64,000 bases of DNA from Acidobacteriota bacterium (GTDB taxonomy: Bacteria > Acidobacteriota > Thermoanaerobaculia > UBA5066). Location of the stretch: NCBI GenBank assembly GCA_029781975.1, contig JAKOVQ010000001.1, positions 38,891 through 102,890 on the forward strand, read 5' to 3'. The position numbers and the translations under genes are program-made. The notes beneath the pieces were generated by a model. The model did no database searches, was not told the origin of the DNA, and was given only the letters and a program-made list of their open reading frames with translations. Positions within the stretch are counted from its first letter, which is position 1, and each line of letters begins with the position of its first letter. Positions 16,283-23,960 of the stretch are shown piece by piece.

Positions 16283-16313
16283 GAGCCGCCGGCCAGGGCG
16301 GCTCTTCGGTTTT
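16283..16313 (+). terminator. Terminator-like hairpin
   Basis: Perfect 8-bp stem GAGCCGCC/GGCGGCTC with a 6-base loop (16283-16304), followed on the + strand by TTCGGTTTT. No + strand gene precedes it, so it may end antisense transcription, or may simply be a structured element between the HTH gene and the DUF3987 operon. Confidence 0.4.
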
Positions 16314-16349
16314 CAGGGGATCACTTCTGTACGGCATCGATCTCTCCTG

Positions 16350-16574
16350 TCACGCGGCCGGCGGGAGATCGCGGACGAACCGCTCGAGCTCCTCCCGCGG
16401 GACGACGATGCTCCGTCCGATCCGCCGACCCTCGAGAGCTCCGCGCCGGATCAGGTTCCTCACGCCGGATGCGCTGAGTCCGAGCTTCGAGGCAACGTCG
16501 ACGAGCCGGTACGTCACCGGCGCCGTGTCGCGCTCGCGCCGCCCGGCGGTTAGGGTTCGCGTGGGCTTGGGCAT
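16350..16574 (-). CDS. Excisionase/MerR-like helix-turn-helix protein
   Basis: 74 residues from ATG 16574, with AAAGGAG upstream on the minus strand. Residues about 20-65 (TYRLVDVASKLGLSASGVRN, LIRRGALEGRRIGRSIVVPR) are the winged-helix HTH_17 fold used by excisionases and small regulators. It lies just downstream of two 20-bp operator-like repeats (16663-16682, 16716-16735), so it may be an early regulator or recombination directionality factor. Confidence 0.75.
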   Translation of the reverse strand: MPKPTRTLTAGRRERDTAPVTYRLVDVASKLGLSASGVRNLIRRGALEGRRIGRSIVVPREELERFVRDLPPAA

Positions 16575-16662
16575 GGTTGTCTTCTCCTTTCGGACAGTCC
16601 CGTTCGTTGGGGGCCGTGCTGCGACAAGATGGGCCCGTCGGGACCCCAAGTCGATCCGACAG

Positions 16663-16682
16663 CCCTAAGGAATGTCTTAGGG
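16663..16682. promoter_or_regulatory. Operator-like inverted repeat O1
   Basis: CCCTAAGGAATGTCTTAGGG: 7-bp arms with a 6-base centre. It matches 16716-16735 at 15 of 20 positions. Confidence 0.6.
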
Positions 16683-16715
16683 AAATGCAGTCGCCGGGCG
16701 ATCTCGTTACGACAC

Positions 16716-16735
16716 GCCTTAGGCGTGTCTTAAGG
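16716..16735. promoter_or_regulatory. Operator-like inverted repeat O2
   Basis: GCCTTAGGCGTGTCTTAAGG, centred 53 bp (about five helical turns) from O1. It also overlaps a second perfect hairpin GACACGCC-TTA-GGCGTGTC (16711-16729). It covers the stop codon of the upstream gene (16719). Confidence 0.6.
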
Positions 16736-17510
16736 TTCGCCGCTTCCTCGAGCCCGGCATGATCGGCGGCCAGGTCGCCGAGGGATAGGCCAGAACCGCC
16801 CGGCGGATCCGAGTCTGCATCGCTTCCACTGACAACCCGGCAGCCTTCGCGACTTCCTTCCGGGCGGCGGCGATCGCCTGCCACTTCGGCTCGCCGTCTG
16901 GCTTCGCGAACCTCTGCGGCTTGCTCTCCGCCATCGCCTTGGCCTTCTCGAAGGCATCCCACGCGAGAGACTGAGCGGCTCTGGCGCGGGTCAGCGATTC
17001 GGTGAGCGGATGCGCCGTTCGCAGCGCCGTCGCGAGCCCGAGAAGAAAGGCGACGTCCGCCCGCGGCCGCATCACTTTCTCCCGTGCCGGTGCGTAGTAG
17101 CAACGCCAGGCCGCCGCTTCGATGCTCTCCGCGACACGGACCGAGAACATGGTCGAAGGCGTTTGCCGGAGAGCTTCGAGAACCTCGCGGTGCGCGAGGG
17201 GCGGGGCGCCGAGAGGACGGAGATGCCCCGAGAGAACGAACCGCGCGGCGACGAGACCAGTCACCGACTCGAGCTGTCCAGGTTCGAGCTGCCGGACGCT
17301 GACCTCGCCGAGAACCGCGCGCTCGAGCACGGCCTCCGGCGAGAGTCCGAGGCTGCGAAGGGCGAAGGCGAGCGCTTCGAGTGACGGCGGTGCTCCAGGA
17401 CCCTTCGTCTCGCGTCGAAGGACCTCCGACGATGTCGCCGACGTCGGGCCCTTCTCTTCGTCTGCGCTCAGCCTCGGAGCGGGCTTCGAGGATCCCTTCG
17501 TCTTCTTCAT
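16719..17510 (-). CDS. Hypothetical protein, 263 residues
   Basis: ATG 17510 has GGAG about ten bases upstream. A basic, disordered N-terminus (about 1-40) is followed by a mainly helical globular region (SLEALAFALRSLGLSPEAVL, VTGLVAARFVLSGHLRPLGA) and a basic C-terminus with AMQTRIRRAVLAYPSATWPP. No family is recognised. It stands alone between the right-end trio and the HTH gene. Confidence 0.6.
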   Translation of the reverse strand: MKKTKGSSKPAPRLSADEEKGPTSATSSEVLRRETKGPGAPPSLEALAFALRSLGLSPEAVLERAVLGEVSVRQLEPGQLESVTGLVAARFVLSGHLRPLGAPPLAHREVLEALRQTPSTMFSVRVAESIEAAAWRCYYAPAREKVMRPRADVAFLLGLATALRTAHPLTESLTRARAAQSLAWDAFEKAKAMAESKPQRFAKPDGEPKWQAIAAARKEVAKAAGLSVEAMQTRIRRAVLAYPSATWPPIMPGSRKRRTLRHA

Positions 17511-17656
17511 CGCGCCTCCAGGCGCCCCCGAAGGAAGGCCCCGGCGGGAAACGCGGGGCGCTGCGCTTGTCGACCCGGGGATCAGTCGGGCCTATCCCGC
17601 CGGAGCGGATCATCAAGGAACTCCCGCTCGGAGTGAACAGGTCGCCTGGACGATCA

Positions 17657-18025
17657 TCACGCGGCCTTCCTCTCGGGCTCGCCGGGGAAGGGGACGACGA
17701 TCCCGCGCGCGTCAGTGAACGTGTCGGGCGTCTCGTCCCGTTCCTCTCGGCGGAGCTGGTAGAACTCGAGGCGGGTGCCGTCACCGACCCACCCGACCGT
17801 GCCTCGGGGCGCTTCCTCGAGGAGTTCGCGCAGCTCGGACAGGTGATCGCCCCAGCTCATTCGGCGGGTGCACTCGAAGAAGCGACCTCCAACGACGATG
17901 CCACTCCCGCAGGAGTGCCACGAGAGACCGTCGTTGAGGGTGTGGCTCCCGTAGAGCTTCCACGGTGCGCGGCGGGTAGCGAGGGGCTCGGCGCAGCGGA
18001 CGAGGGGACGTGCGCTCACGGTCAC
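17657..18025 (-). CDS. Hypothetical protein, 122 residues (right-end trio, third gene)
   Basis: GTG 18025 overlaps the upstream stop (GTGA). It is aromatic- and Cys-containing (YGSHTLNDGLSWHSCGSGIV, then FFECTRRMSWGDHLSELREL). No family is recognised. It is the last of three coupled genes next to attR. Confidence 0.55.
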   Translation of the reverse strand: MTVSARPLVRCAEPLATRRAPWKLYGSHTLNDGLSWHSCGSGIVVGGRFFECTRRMSWGDHLSELRELLEEAPRGTVGWVGDGTRLEFYQLRREERDETPDTFTDARGIVVPFPGEPERKAA

Positions 18026-18453
18026 GCCTCTTCGATCCGTCGGCCGAACCGATCGACGATGCTGTACCTGCCGCGCGCCTTCGCCTCGGCGATCTCGGAG
18101 TCCGTCGCCGGGACGAGGACGTCGAGAACGAACGTCGGCAGGGCCCGCTGCGAGAAGCCGATGAGGGGCTCCCCGTCGACCGTGAGGTCGGTCCTCCTCG
18201 CGGCGCTGCGAATGAACAGGTAGGAGCTCCCAACGCGGAGGTCGCTGCACCATTCCTTGCCGCCGGCCTCCGGGTGGCCGAGGTGGGCGGAGAGGACCTG
18301 AGCGAGCTGCACGCCGGACTCGGCCAGAAGCGTGGCGACCATCGACGAGAAGAGAACGCGGCCGAGCGCCTCCATCCCGGGGTGAGGCGACCATCGGCCG
18401 AGGGCCTTGGAGAGCGACACGAAGCCGTCGTCAGGATGCCGCGCGGCGCTCAC
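18022..18453 (-). CDS. Hypothetical protein, 143 residues (right-end trio, second gene)
   Basis: GTG 18453 overlaps the upstream stop (GTGA). Mixed alpha/beta sequence (ALGRVLFSSMVATLLAESGV, then DLRVGSSYLFIRSAARRTDL). No family is recognised. Confidence 0.55.
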   Translation of the reverse strand: MSAARHPDDGFVSLSKALGRWSPHPGMEALGRVLFSSMVATLLAESGVQLAQVLSAHLGHPEAGGKEWCSDLRVGSSYLFIRSAARRTDLTVDGEPLIGFSQRALPTFVLDVLVPATDSEIAEAKARGRYSIVDRFGRRIEEA

Positions 18454-18803
18454 GAGCCCTCTCCTTCGCGCTCGGCCTCACGCATCGCCTCCCACTTCTC
18501 GAACGCCGCTTTCCAGCTCGCCGGGGGAATGAGGTCCTCGACGGGGCCGCAGAGGTCGAGTCCGTCGGTGATCTCTCGGAGGGAACGCTCGAGCGCCGCG
18601 AGGACGTCGCCGATTCGCAGCGAGAGGATCCCCAGGGCCTGCTCGAGGTTCTGGAGGCGGGATCGGAGGTCTCTCGCCGCCGATGGGCGACGGAGGTAGA
18701 CTTCCCGCGGTCCCTTTCGGGAACGCCCCTCCGAGCCCGACGCCGTTGCCCCCTCCAAGAGACGCGACGCCGGGCTCGTCGTCTGTCTGGACTTCGTCAA
18801 CAT
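18450..18803 (-). CDS. Hypothetical helical protein, 117 residues (right-end trio, first gene)
   Basis: ATG 18803 with a strong AGAGGAGG upstream. A basic N-terminal 40 residues precede a helical hairpin or coiled coil (LRSRLQNLEQALGILSLRIG, DVLAALERSLREITDGLDLC). No family is recognised. It heads a three-gene leftward operon starting about 150 bases inside attR, a usual place for cargo or early genes. Confidence 0.6.
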   Translation of the reverse strand: MLTKSRQTTSPASRLLEGATASGSEGRSRKGPREVYLRRPSAARDLRSRLQNLEQALGILSLRIGDVLAALERSLREITDGLDLCGPVEDLIPPASWKAAFEKWEAMREAEREGEGS

Positions 18804-18840
18804 GTGGACCTCCTCTTTCCCGCTCGAGGCGGGCTCGGTC

Positions 18841-18860
18841 GGTTGCGCCCGGATTGCGCC
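18841..18860. repeat. Right arm-type site, element 1
   Basis: GGTTGCGCCCGGATTGCGCC, 18 of 20 bases identical to 6731-6750 at the left end. Confidence 0.55.
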
Positions 18861-18874
18861 GGACGTGTTGAAGG

Positions 18875-18940
18875 TGCGGTAGGTGACGCAACGGTCGGTC
18901 CGGAAGTCCGCTGAATCTGCGGACTGCGGTAGGTGAGGCA
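18875..18940. repeat. Pair of 16-bp direct repeats near attR
   Basis: TGCGGTAGGTGACGCA (18875-18890) and TGCGGTAGGTGAGGCA (18925-18940), one mismatch, exactly 50 bp apart. They lie between the arm site and attR and are candidate integrase or excisionase sites. Confidence 0.65.
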
Positions 18941-18950
18941 CGTGCCGGTC

Positions 18951-18969
18951 GGCTTCGCTACACTCCGCG
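18951..18969. repeat. attR of element 1
   Basis: 19 bases identical to 6669-6687. The two following bases begin the GTG of the PBP gene. The repeat contains TACACT, which could serve as a -10 element for that gene, but no good -35 is visible. Confidence 0.9.
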
Positions 18970-18970
18970 G

Positions 18971-21355
18971 GTGACCGCGCTCCCCGGCCCGGGCGACCTC
19001 CTCCGGCGCGCCCGGCTCCTCGCCTCCCGGGTCCCCCGCGCCGTCTGGCTCTTCGCGGGCGGCGCCGTCGCTCTGGGAGCCCTCGCGCTCGGGCTCCTCG
19101 TCGCCTACTACTCGGGCGTCGTCTCGCGGACGATGGACGGCCGGAGGTGGAACCTCCCGACGCGCGTCTACTCGGACGTCTGGGTCGTCCGCCCCGGCGA
19201 CGCGCTCGGCCCCGACGACGTCGTCCGCCGCCTCCAGCGCCTCCGCTACTCCCGGGTGGAGGACGGGCCCGTCGGGCCGGGCCGCTTCCTCCAGTCGCGC
19301 GCCCGCCTCGTGGTCTACCTGAACGACCACGACACGGCCTACGGCCGCCGGCCCGGCTTCCGGGCGCAGATCGACTTCTCGGGGCGGCGGGTCGCCTCGC
19401 TCAGGCGAGCCGACGACGCCGTGCCGGTCCCGTTCCTCGCCTTCGAGCCCGAGGTGGTCGGCACGGTCTTCGACCAGAAGATGGAGGACCGGACCCTCGT
19501 CTCGCTCGACCAGGTGCCGAAGGTCCTCGTCGACGCCATCGTCGCCACCGAGGACCGGGACTTCTTCTCGCACTCCGGGATCTCCCTCAAGCGGATCGCC
19601 GGCGCCTCGGTCCGCAACCTGTTCCGGGGCTCGGTCCGCCAGGGGGGCTCCACCCTGACGCAGCAGCTCGTCAAGAACCTCTTCCTGACGCCGGAGCGGA
19701 CGTTCCGCCGCAAGGCGATCGAGGCGCTCCTGGCGATGATCGTGGAGGCGAAGTACGGCAAGCGGGAGATCCTCGAGGCGTACCTCAACGAGATCTACCT
19801 GGGCCAGCGCGGCTCCGTCTCGGTCACGGGAGTGGCCGAGGCCGCGCGGTTCTACTTCGGCAAGCCCGTCACGCAGCTCGACCTCCCCGAGGCGGCCCTC
19901 CTGGCGGGCCTCATCGCCTCGCCGGGGCGCTTCTCCCCGTTCCGCTTCCCCGAGAGGGCGCGCGAGCGCCGCGACTTCGTCCTGAAGGGGATGCTCGAGG
20001 AGAAGAAGATCGGCCAACGGGAGTACGCGGCCGCCCTCGCCGCCCCCCTCACCGCCGTGAAGGGCCCGACGACCGGGATCGAGGCCCCGTATTTCGTCGA
20101 CTTCGTCCTCGGTCAGGTGAAGGAGTCGCGGGCGGCGCTGGGCCAGGACGGGATGTCGATCTACACGACGCTCGACCCGGAGATGCAGGCGGCCGCGCAG
20201 GCGGCGGTGCAGCGCGGCCTGGACGACCTGGAGAAGCGCTTCCGGCGCCTGAGGCCGAAGGCCGGCCAGCAGCCGCTCGAGGCGGCCCTGATCGCCCTCG
20301 ACCCGGGGACCGGCTCGGTCCGGGCGCTCGTGGGGGGGCGGGACTACCAGACGAGCCAGTTCGACCGCGCCGTCCAGGCGCGCCGGCAGCCCGGCTCGCT
20401 CTTCAAGCCGTTCGTCTACCTCGCGGCCTTCTCGCGCCGCGACCTCGTCCCCCCGATCACGCCGGCCACGATCCTCCAGGACTCGCCGATCGCCCTCGTC
20501 TTCGGGACGAAGGACGAGAGCACCTGGTCCCCGAAGAACTACGACAACCAGTTCCGGGGCCCGATGACGGTGAGGCAGGCGCTGGAGCAGTCGATCAACA
20601 TCCCCGCCGTGAGGACCGCCGTCACCGAGGTGGCGCCGGGCAAGACCCTCCTCCCCGACGTCGTGAAGGTGGCGCGCGCGTGCGGCATCACGTCCGAGCT
20701 GAAGCCCTACCCGTCGCTGGCCCTCGGCTCGTACGAGGTGACGCCGATGGAGATCGCGACCGCCTACGCCACGCTGGCGAACGGCGGGGTCCGGATCAGG
20801 CCCACGGCGCTGATCGGGATCGCCGGCCCCGGCGGCCGGCGGGTCGAGCAGGAAGACGCGCCGCTCGCTCGCGCCGTCGACCCGGACGCGCTCGCGGTCC
20901 TCGACTCGCTCCTCCGGGGCGTCGTCGACCACGGGACCGGGGCGGGGATCCGGCGGCTCGGCGTCCAGGGGATCCTCGCGGGGAAGACCGGGACGACGAA
21001 CGACGGGCGGGACGCCTGGTTCATCGGCTTCTCGCCGCGCATCCTCGTCGTCGTCTGGGTCGGGTACGACGACAACCGCGGGCTCGACCTCTCGGGGTCG
21101 ATGGCGGCCCTCCCGATCTTCGCGTCGTTCGCGCAGAAGCTCCCCGCGCAGCTCTTCGAGGAGCCGTTCCCGACACCGCGCGGGGTCGTCACGGTCTCGA
21201 TCGACCCGACCACCGGGATGCGCGTCACCGAGGACTGCCCCTCGTCGATCGACGAGCTCTTCGTCGCGGGGACCGCGCCGACGCAGCGCTGCACGGCCCA
21301 CGGCTCGTGGGGCCTCCCGCCCCCCTCGGCCGGCCCCGGGGGCGCCCCGTTCTGA
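18971..21355 (+). CDS. mrcB: Bifunctional class A penicillin-binding protein (PBP1b-like)
   Basis: 794 residues from GTG 18971. A short cytoplasmic part and one membrane anchor (about 25-47) are followed by a UB2H-like domain (RRWNLPTRVYSDVWVVRPGD onwards), which points to PBP1b rather than PBP1a. The glycosyltransferase (about 150-340) has Glu194 in TEDRDFF and GGSTLTQQLVKNLFL. The transpeptidase has SxxK at Ser476-Lys479 (PGSLFKP), SIN (EQSINIP) and KTG at 672-674. It polymerises and cross-links peptidoglycan in the periplasm. Its start codon overlapped the HD-GYP stop before element 1 inserted, so it may now lack its original transcription and coupling. Confidence 0.92.
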   Translation: MTALPGPGDLLRRARLLASRVPRAVWLFAGGAVALGALALGLLVAYYSGVVSRTMDGRRWNLPTRVYSDVWVVRPGDALGPDDVVRRLQRLRYSRVEDGPVGPGRFLQSRARLVVYLNDHDTAYGRRPGFRAQIDFSGRRVASLRRADDAVPVPFLAFEPEVVGTVFDQKMEDRTLVSLDQVPKVLVDAIVATEDRDFFSHSGISLKRIAGASVRNLFRGSVRQGGSTLTQQLVKNLFLTPERTFRRKAIEALLAMIVEAKYGKREILEAYLNEIYLGQRGSVSVTGVAEAARFYFGKPVTQLDLPEAALLAGLIASPGRFSPFRFPERARERRDFVLKGMLEEKKIGQREYAAALAAPLTAVKGPTTGIEAPYFVDFVLGQVKESRAALGQDGMSIYTTLDPEMQAAAQAAVQRGLDDLEKRFRRLRPKAGQQPLEAALIALDPGTGSVRALVGGRDYQTSQFDRAVQARRQPGSLFKPFVYLAAFSRRDLVPPITPATILQDSPIALVFGTKDESTWSPKNYDNQFRGPMTVRQALEQSINIPAVRTAVTEVAPGKTLLPDVVKVARACGITSELKPYPSLALGSYEVTPMEIATAYATLANGGVRIRPTALIGIAGPGGRRVEQEDAPLARAVDPDALAVLDSLLRGVVDHGTGAGIRRLGVQGILAGKTGTTNDGRDAWFIGFSPRILVVVWVGYDDNRGLDLSGSMAALPIFASFAQKLPAQLFEEPFPTPRGVVTVSIDPTTGMRVTEDCPSSIDELFVAGTAPTQRCTAHGSWGLPPPSAGPGGAPF

Positions 21356-21378
21356 CGCGGCTCGACCTCGACCTCGTC

Positions 21379-22206
21379 GTGAGGAGCCACGGCTGGTACG
21401 ACCTGCCGCCGTTCGCCTGGGACGAGAAGCGGCGCGTCCTGACGTTCGTCACCCTCCACCGGGGGCGCGGAGTCCGGGTGGCCGTCTCCCAGCGAGGCGA
21501 GGGGGTGAACGTCTCGGCCGGGCGCGCCCCCCGCGCGGTGGTGGAGGCGGCGGTCCGGCGGGTCCTCGACCTCGACGCCGACCTCGCGCCGTTCCACGAC
21601 CTCTGCCGCGGCCAGGCGGAGCGGGGCTTCGGCTGGATCGCCGAGCGGGGCGCCGGGAGGATCCTCCGGAGCCCGACGCTCTTCGAGGACGCGGTGAAGG
21701 TCCTCGCCACCACGAACTGCTCGTGGGCCCTGACGCGCGCCGTGGTCGGGAACCTCGTCTCCGCCTTCGACCGCGACGGGGCGTTCCCCGACGCGGCGTG
21801 GGTGGCCGCCCGGCCCGAGAGGAGCCTGCGCGCCGAGATCCGCCTCGGGTACCGCGCCCCGTTCCTCCTCGCCTTCGCCGAGAGGGTCGCCTCGGGCGCC
21901 CTCGACCTGCGGTCCTGGGAGGACCCCGCCCGGCCGGACGAGGAGGTCGAGGCGGCGATCCGGGGCGAGAAGGGGTTCGGGCCTTACGCCGCGGACACCC
22001 TCGGGCGGATGCTGGGGCGGCACGCGAAGCTGGGGCTCGACTCCTGGTCGCGGAAGAAGGTGGCCGAGCTCCGCTTCCGCTCCCGCCCGGTTCGCGACGC
22101 GCGGGTGGCGGCGCTCTACGCGCCGTTCGGGAGGTGGGCGGGCCTCGCCTTCTGGCTCGACGTCACGCGGGACTGGCACGCGGGGGCCGACCGGCTCTGG
22201 CCGTAG
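21379..22206 (+). CDS. HhH-GPD DNA glycosylase (AlkA/3-methyladenine type)
   Basis: 275 residues if started at GTG 21379; conserved-looking residues lie just before it (LDLDLV), so a CTG at 21352 overlapping the PBP stop is possible. An N-terminal beta part (RSHGWYDLPPFAWDEKRRVL) precedes the helical HhH-GPD core: VKVLATTNCSWALTRAVVGN, the hairpin GEKGFGPYAADTLGRMLGRH and the probable catalytic Asp in KLGLDSWSRKKV. Such enzymes remove alkylated or oxidised bases in base-excision repair. No iron-sulfur cysteine cluster is visible. Confidence 0.8.
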   Translation: MRSHGWYDLPPFAWDEKRRVLTFVTLHRGRGVRVAVSQRGEGVNVSAGRAPRAVVEAAVRRVLDLDADLAPFHDLCRGQAERGFGWIAERGAGRILRSPTLFEDAVKVLATTNCSWALTRAVVGNLVSAFDRDGAFPDAAWVAARPERSLRAEIRLGYRAPFLLAFAERVASGALDLRSWEDPARPDEEVEAAIRGEKGFGPYAADTLGRMLGRHAKLGLDSWSRKKVAELRFRSRPVRDARVAALYAPFGRWAGLAFWLDVTRDWHAGADRLWP

Positions 22207-22253
22207 GCGCTCCGGGCCGCGAGCCCGCGATCTTCCGTGCGAGACTTCCTCGC

Positions 22254-22907
22254 GTGGGCCGCTCCGTCCTCCTGATCGGGGCCACCGGGCTCGTCGGCCG
22301 CGACGTCCTCGCCGGGCTCGTCGGCGACCCGGGCGTCGACCGCGTCGTCGTCCTGTCGAGGAGGCCCCTGCCGCCGGGCCTCCCGGCCTCGAAGGTGGAG
22401 GCCCGCGTCGCCGACCTCGAGGAAGGGCTCGACGCGGTCCCGGACGCGGCCTTTCGCGTCGACCAGGTGGCGTCGGCGCTCGGGACGACGATCCGGCAGG
22501 CCGGCACCGAGGAGCGTTTCCGGAGGGTCGACCACGACGTCCCGCTCGAGGTCTTCCGGCGGGCGCGGGCCGGGGGGGCGCGTCACGCGCTCCTCGTCAG
22601 CTCGCTCGGGGCCGACCCTCGCTCGCGCGTCCTCTACAGCCGCGTCAAGGGAGAGCTGGAGGAGGCCGTCCTGGGCCTCGGCTTCCCGTCCGTCACGGTG
22701 CTCCGGCCGTCGCTCCTCCTCGGGGACCGGGGCGAGCTGCGGCTCGGAGAGGAGATCGGCAAGCGGCTCGGGTTCCTCGTCCCGGGCCGCTGGAAGCCGG
22801 TCCGGGCCTCGGACGTCGCGGCCGCCCTCGTCGCCGCCGCGAGCGAGGACGCGCCGGGGCGGCGGTACGTCGAGTCGGGTCGGATCCGGCGTGAGGGGGG
22901 CCGCTGA
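22254..22907 (+). CDS. NAD(P)-binding oxidoreductase (HTATIP2/NmrA-like atypical SDR)
   Basis: 217 residues from GTG 22254. The Rossmann motif GATGLVG is at about residues 9-15, followed by LVSSLGADPRSRVLYSRVKG containing the YxxxK active pair. The length and the SLGAD...YxxVKGE pattern match the HTATIP2/TIP30-like short oxidoreductases. Substrate is unknown. Confidence 0.8.
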   Translation: MGRSVLLIGATGLVGRDVLAGLVGDPGVDRVVVLSRRPLPPGLPASKVEARVADLEEGLDAVPDAAFRVDQVASALGTTIRQAGTEERFRRVDHDVPLEVFRRARAGGARHALLVSSLGADPRSRVLYSRVKGELEEAVLGLGFPSVTVLRPSLLLGDRGELRLGEEIGKRLGFLVPGRWKPVRASDVAAALVAAASEDAPGRRYVESGRIRREGGR

Positions 22908-22909
22908 GC

Positions 22910-23392
22910 GTGCCGTCCGCTCCCGGGTTCGAGACCTTCCGTGGCCTCCTCGACCGCTCGATCCGCGACGAGACCGTCAAGCGCGCGCTCGCCGGCCTCG
23001 ACTTCACGCGGTTCCGGGACTCCTACGCGGGCGCGGACGCCGGGGAGGTCACCACGTACTACGCGGCCGCCCTCCTCGGGTTCGAGCTGGGCTGCACCGC
23101 GAGCGACGTCATCAAGCTCGTCTCGCTCTACGCGGCGGACGTGAAGGCCGGCTTCTCCCCGTACCGTGGGGCGCTCCTCGGCGGTCTCACCCTGGCGGAC
23201 GGCGCCGACGCCGTCCTCGGGGCGCTCGGCCCGCCTGCGAAGTGGGGAGGGGAGCAGCTGGTCCCGACGATCGGGAAGGTGGGGCCCTGGTCCCGATGGG
23301 ACCTGCCGGACCTCTCGGTCCACGTCCAGTTCCGCCCGCGCGGGCGGGCCATCGCCGCGGTGACCCTCCTGGCGCCCGATCGGGTCCCGTGA
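22910..23392 (+). CDS. Hypothetical protein, 160 residues
   Basis: GTG 22910 follows the previous stop by two bases, so co-translation is likely. It is helical at the N-terminus (FETFRGLLDRSIRDETVKRA) with a stretch ASDVIKLVSLYAADVKAGFS, then a beta-rich end (SVHVQFRPRGRAIAAVTLLA). No family is recognised; no signal peptide. Confidence 0.6.
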   Translation: MPSAPGFETFRGLLDRSIRDETVKRALAGLDFTRFRDSYAGADAGEVTTYYAAALLGFELGCTASDVIKLVSLYAADVKAGFSPYRGALLGGLTLADGADAVLGALGPPAKWGGEQLVPTIGKVGPWSRWDLPDLSVHVQFRPRGRAIAAVTLLAPDRVP

Positions 23393-23486
23393 CCGCCCGA
23401 GCCGGGCGCCGCGAGGCGCGACGGGACCGGCGGCCCTTGCCGGGGCCCGTGGGCCGGGCCTACGCTTCCCCCGGAGGAGATCGGAA

Positions 23487-23894
23487 ATGAGCAAGCTCCC
23501 CGGCCCCTACAGCCGCTTCATCGAGCAGTTCCCGTCCTGCGGCGCCGGCTACGAGAAGCTGGCGAACGTGAGCCGCGAGGCCGCCGGCTTCGAGACGCGC
23601 GACGCCGAGCTCCTCAAGCTCGCGCTCGCGATCGGCTCGCGGCTCGAGGGGGCCGTCCACTCCCATACCCGGCGCGCGCGGGAAGCGGGCGCCTCGGCGG
23701 CCGACGTCCGCGGCGTCGCCATCCTCGGCCTGACGACGCTCGGGTTCCCCCAGACGATGATGGGGCTCTCGTGGGTCGAGGACGTCCTTCGCGACGAGGG
23801 GGACGGAGCCTCCGGCCCCGCGGCCGGCCGGAAGAAGGAGAAGAAGGCCGGCAAGAAGGGGAAGAAGAAGGGGAGCAAGGGCCGGAAGGGTTGA
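23487..23894 (+). CDS. Carboxymuconolactone-decarboxylase/AhpD-fold protein with Lys-rich tail
   Basis: 135 residues from ATG 23487, with GGAGG upstream. The fold signature is present: LKLALAIGSRLEGAVHSHTR, then AREAGASAADVRGVAILGLT. The AhpD CxxC pair is absent (AVHSH), so peroxidase activity is unlikely. The last 25 residues are almost all Lys/Gly (KKEKKAGKKGKKKGSKGRKG), unusual for the family and possibly nucleic-acid-binding. Confidence 0.8.
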   Translation: MSKLPGPYSRFIEQFPSCGAGYEKLANVSREAAGFETRDAELLKLALAIGSRLEGAVHSHTRRAREAGASAADVRGVAILGLTTLGFPQTMMGLSWVEDVLRDEGDGASGPAAGRKKEKKAGKKGKKKGSKGRKG

Positions 23895-23960
23895 CCCGAC
23901 GGACGAGAGAGCCACCCGGACCCGCCCGCGGCGAGCCGGTCGGGAATCCTCTCCCCGGGC

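Larger units (their letters stand above)
6669..18969. mobile_element. Integrated element 1 (12.3 kb, tyrosine integrase)
   Basis: The element is bounded by a perfect 19-bp direct repeat (6669-6687 and 18951-18969). A tyrosine recombinase gene abuts the left repeat, and similar arm-type motifs lie just inside both ends. It carries a serine resolvase, a sigma-70-like factor, a PC4-like protein, a DUF3987 primase/helicase-like protein, a zinc/HTH protein and many small unknowns, nearly all read leftwards. No capsid, portal, tail, lysis or conjugation gene is recognisable, so it looks more like a satellite or integrative replicon than a full prophage. Confidence 0.9.

Noticed and set aside
6669..18969. 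Complete prophage
   Set aside because: No capsid, portal, large terminase, tail or lysis gene could be recognised in 12 kb.
18797..21301. 834-codon minus-strand frame over the PBP gene
   Set aside because: Crosses attR and opposes a complete PBP; no motif.
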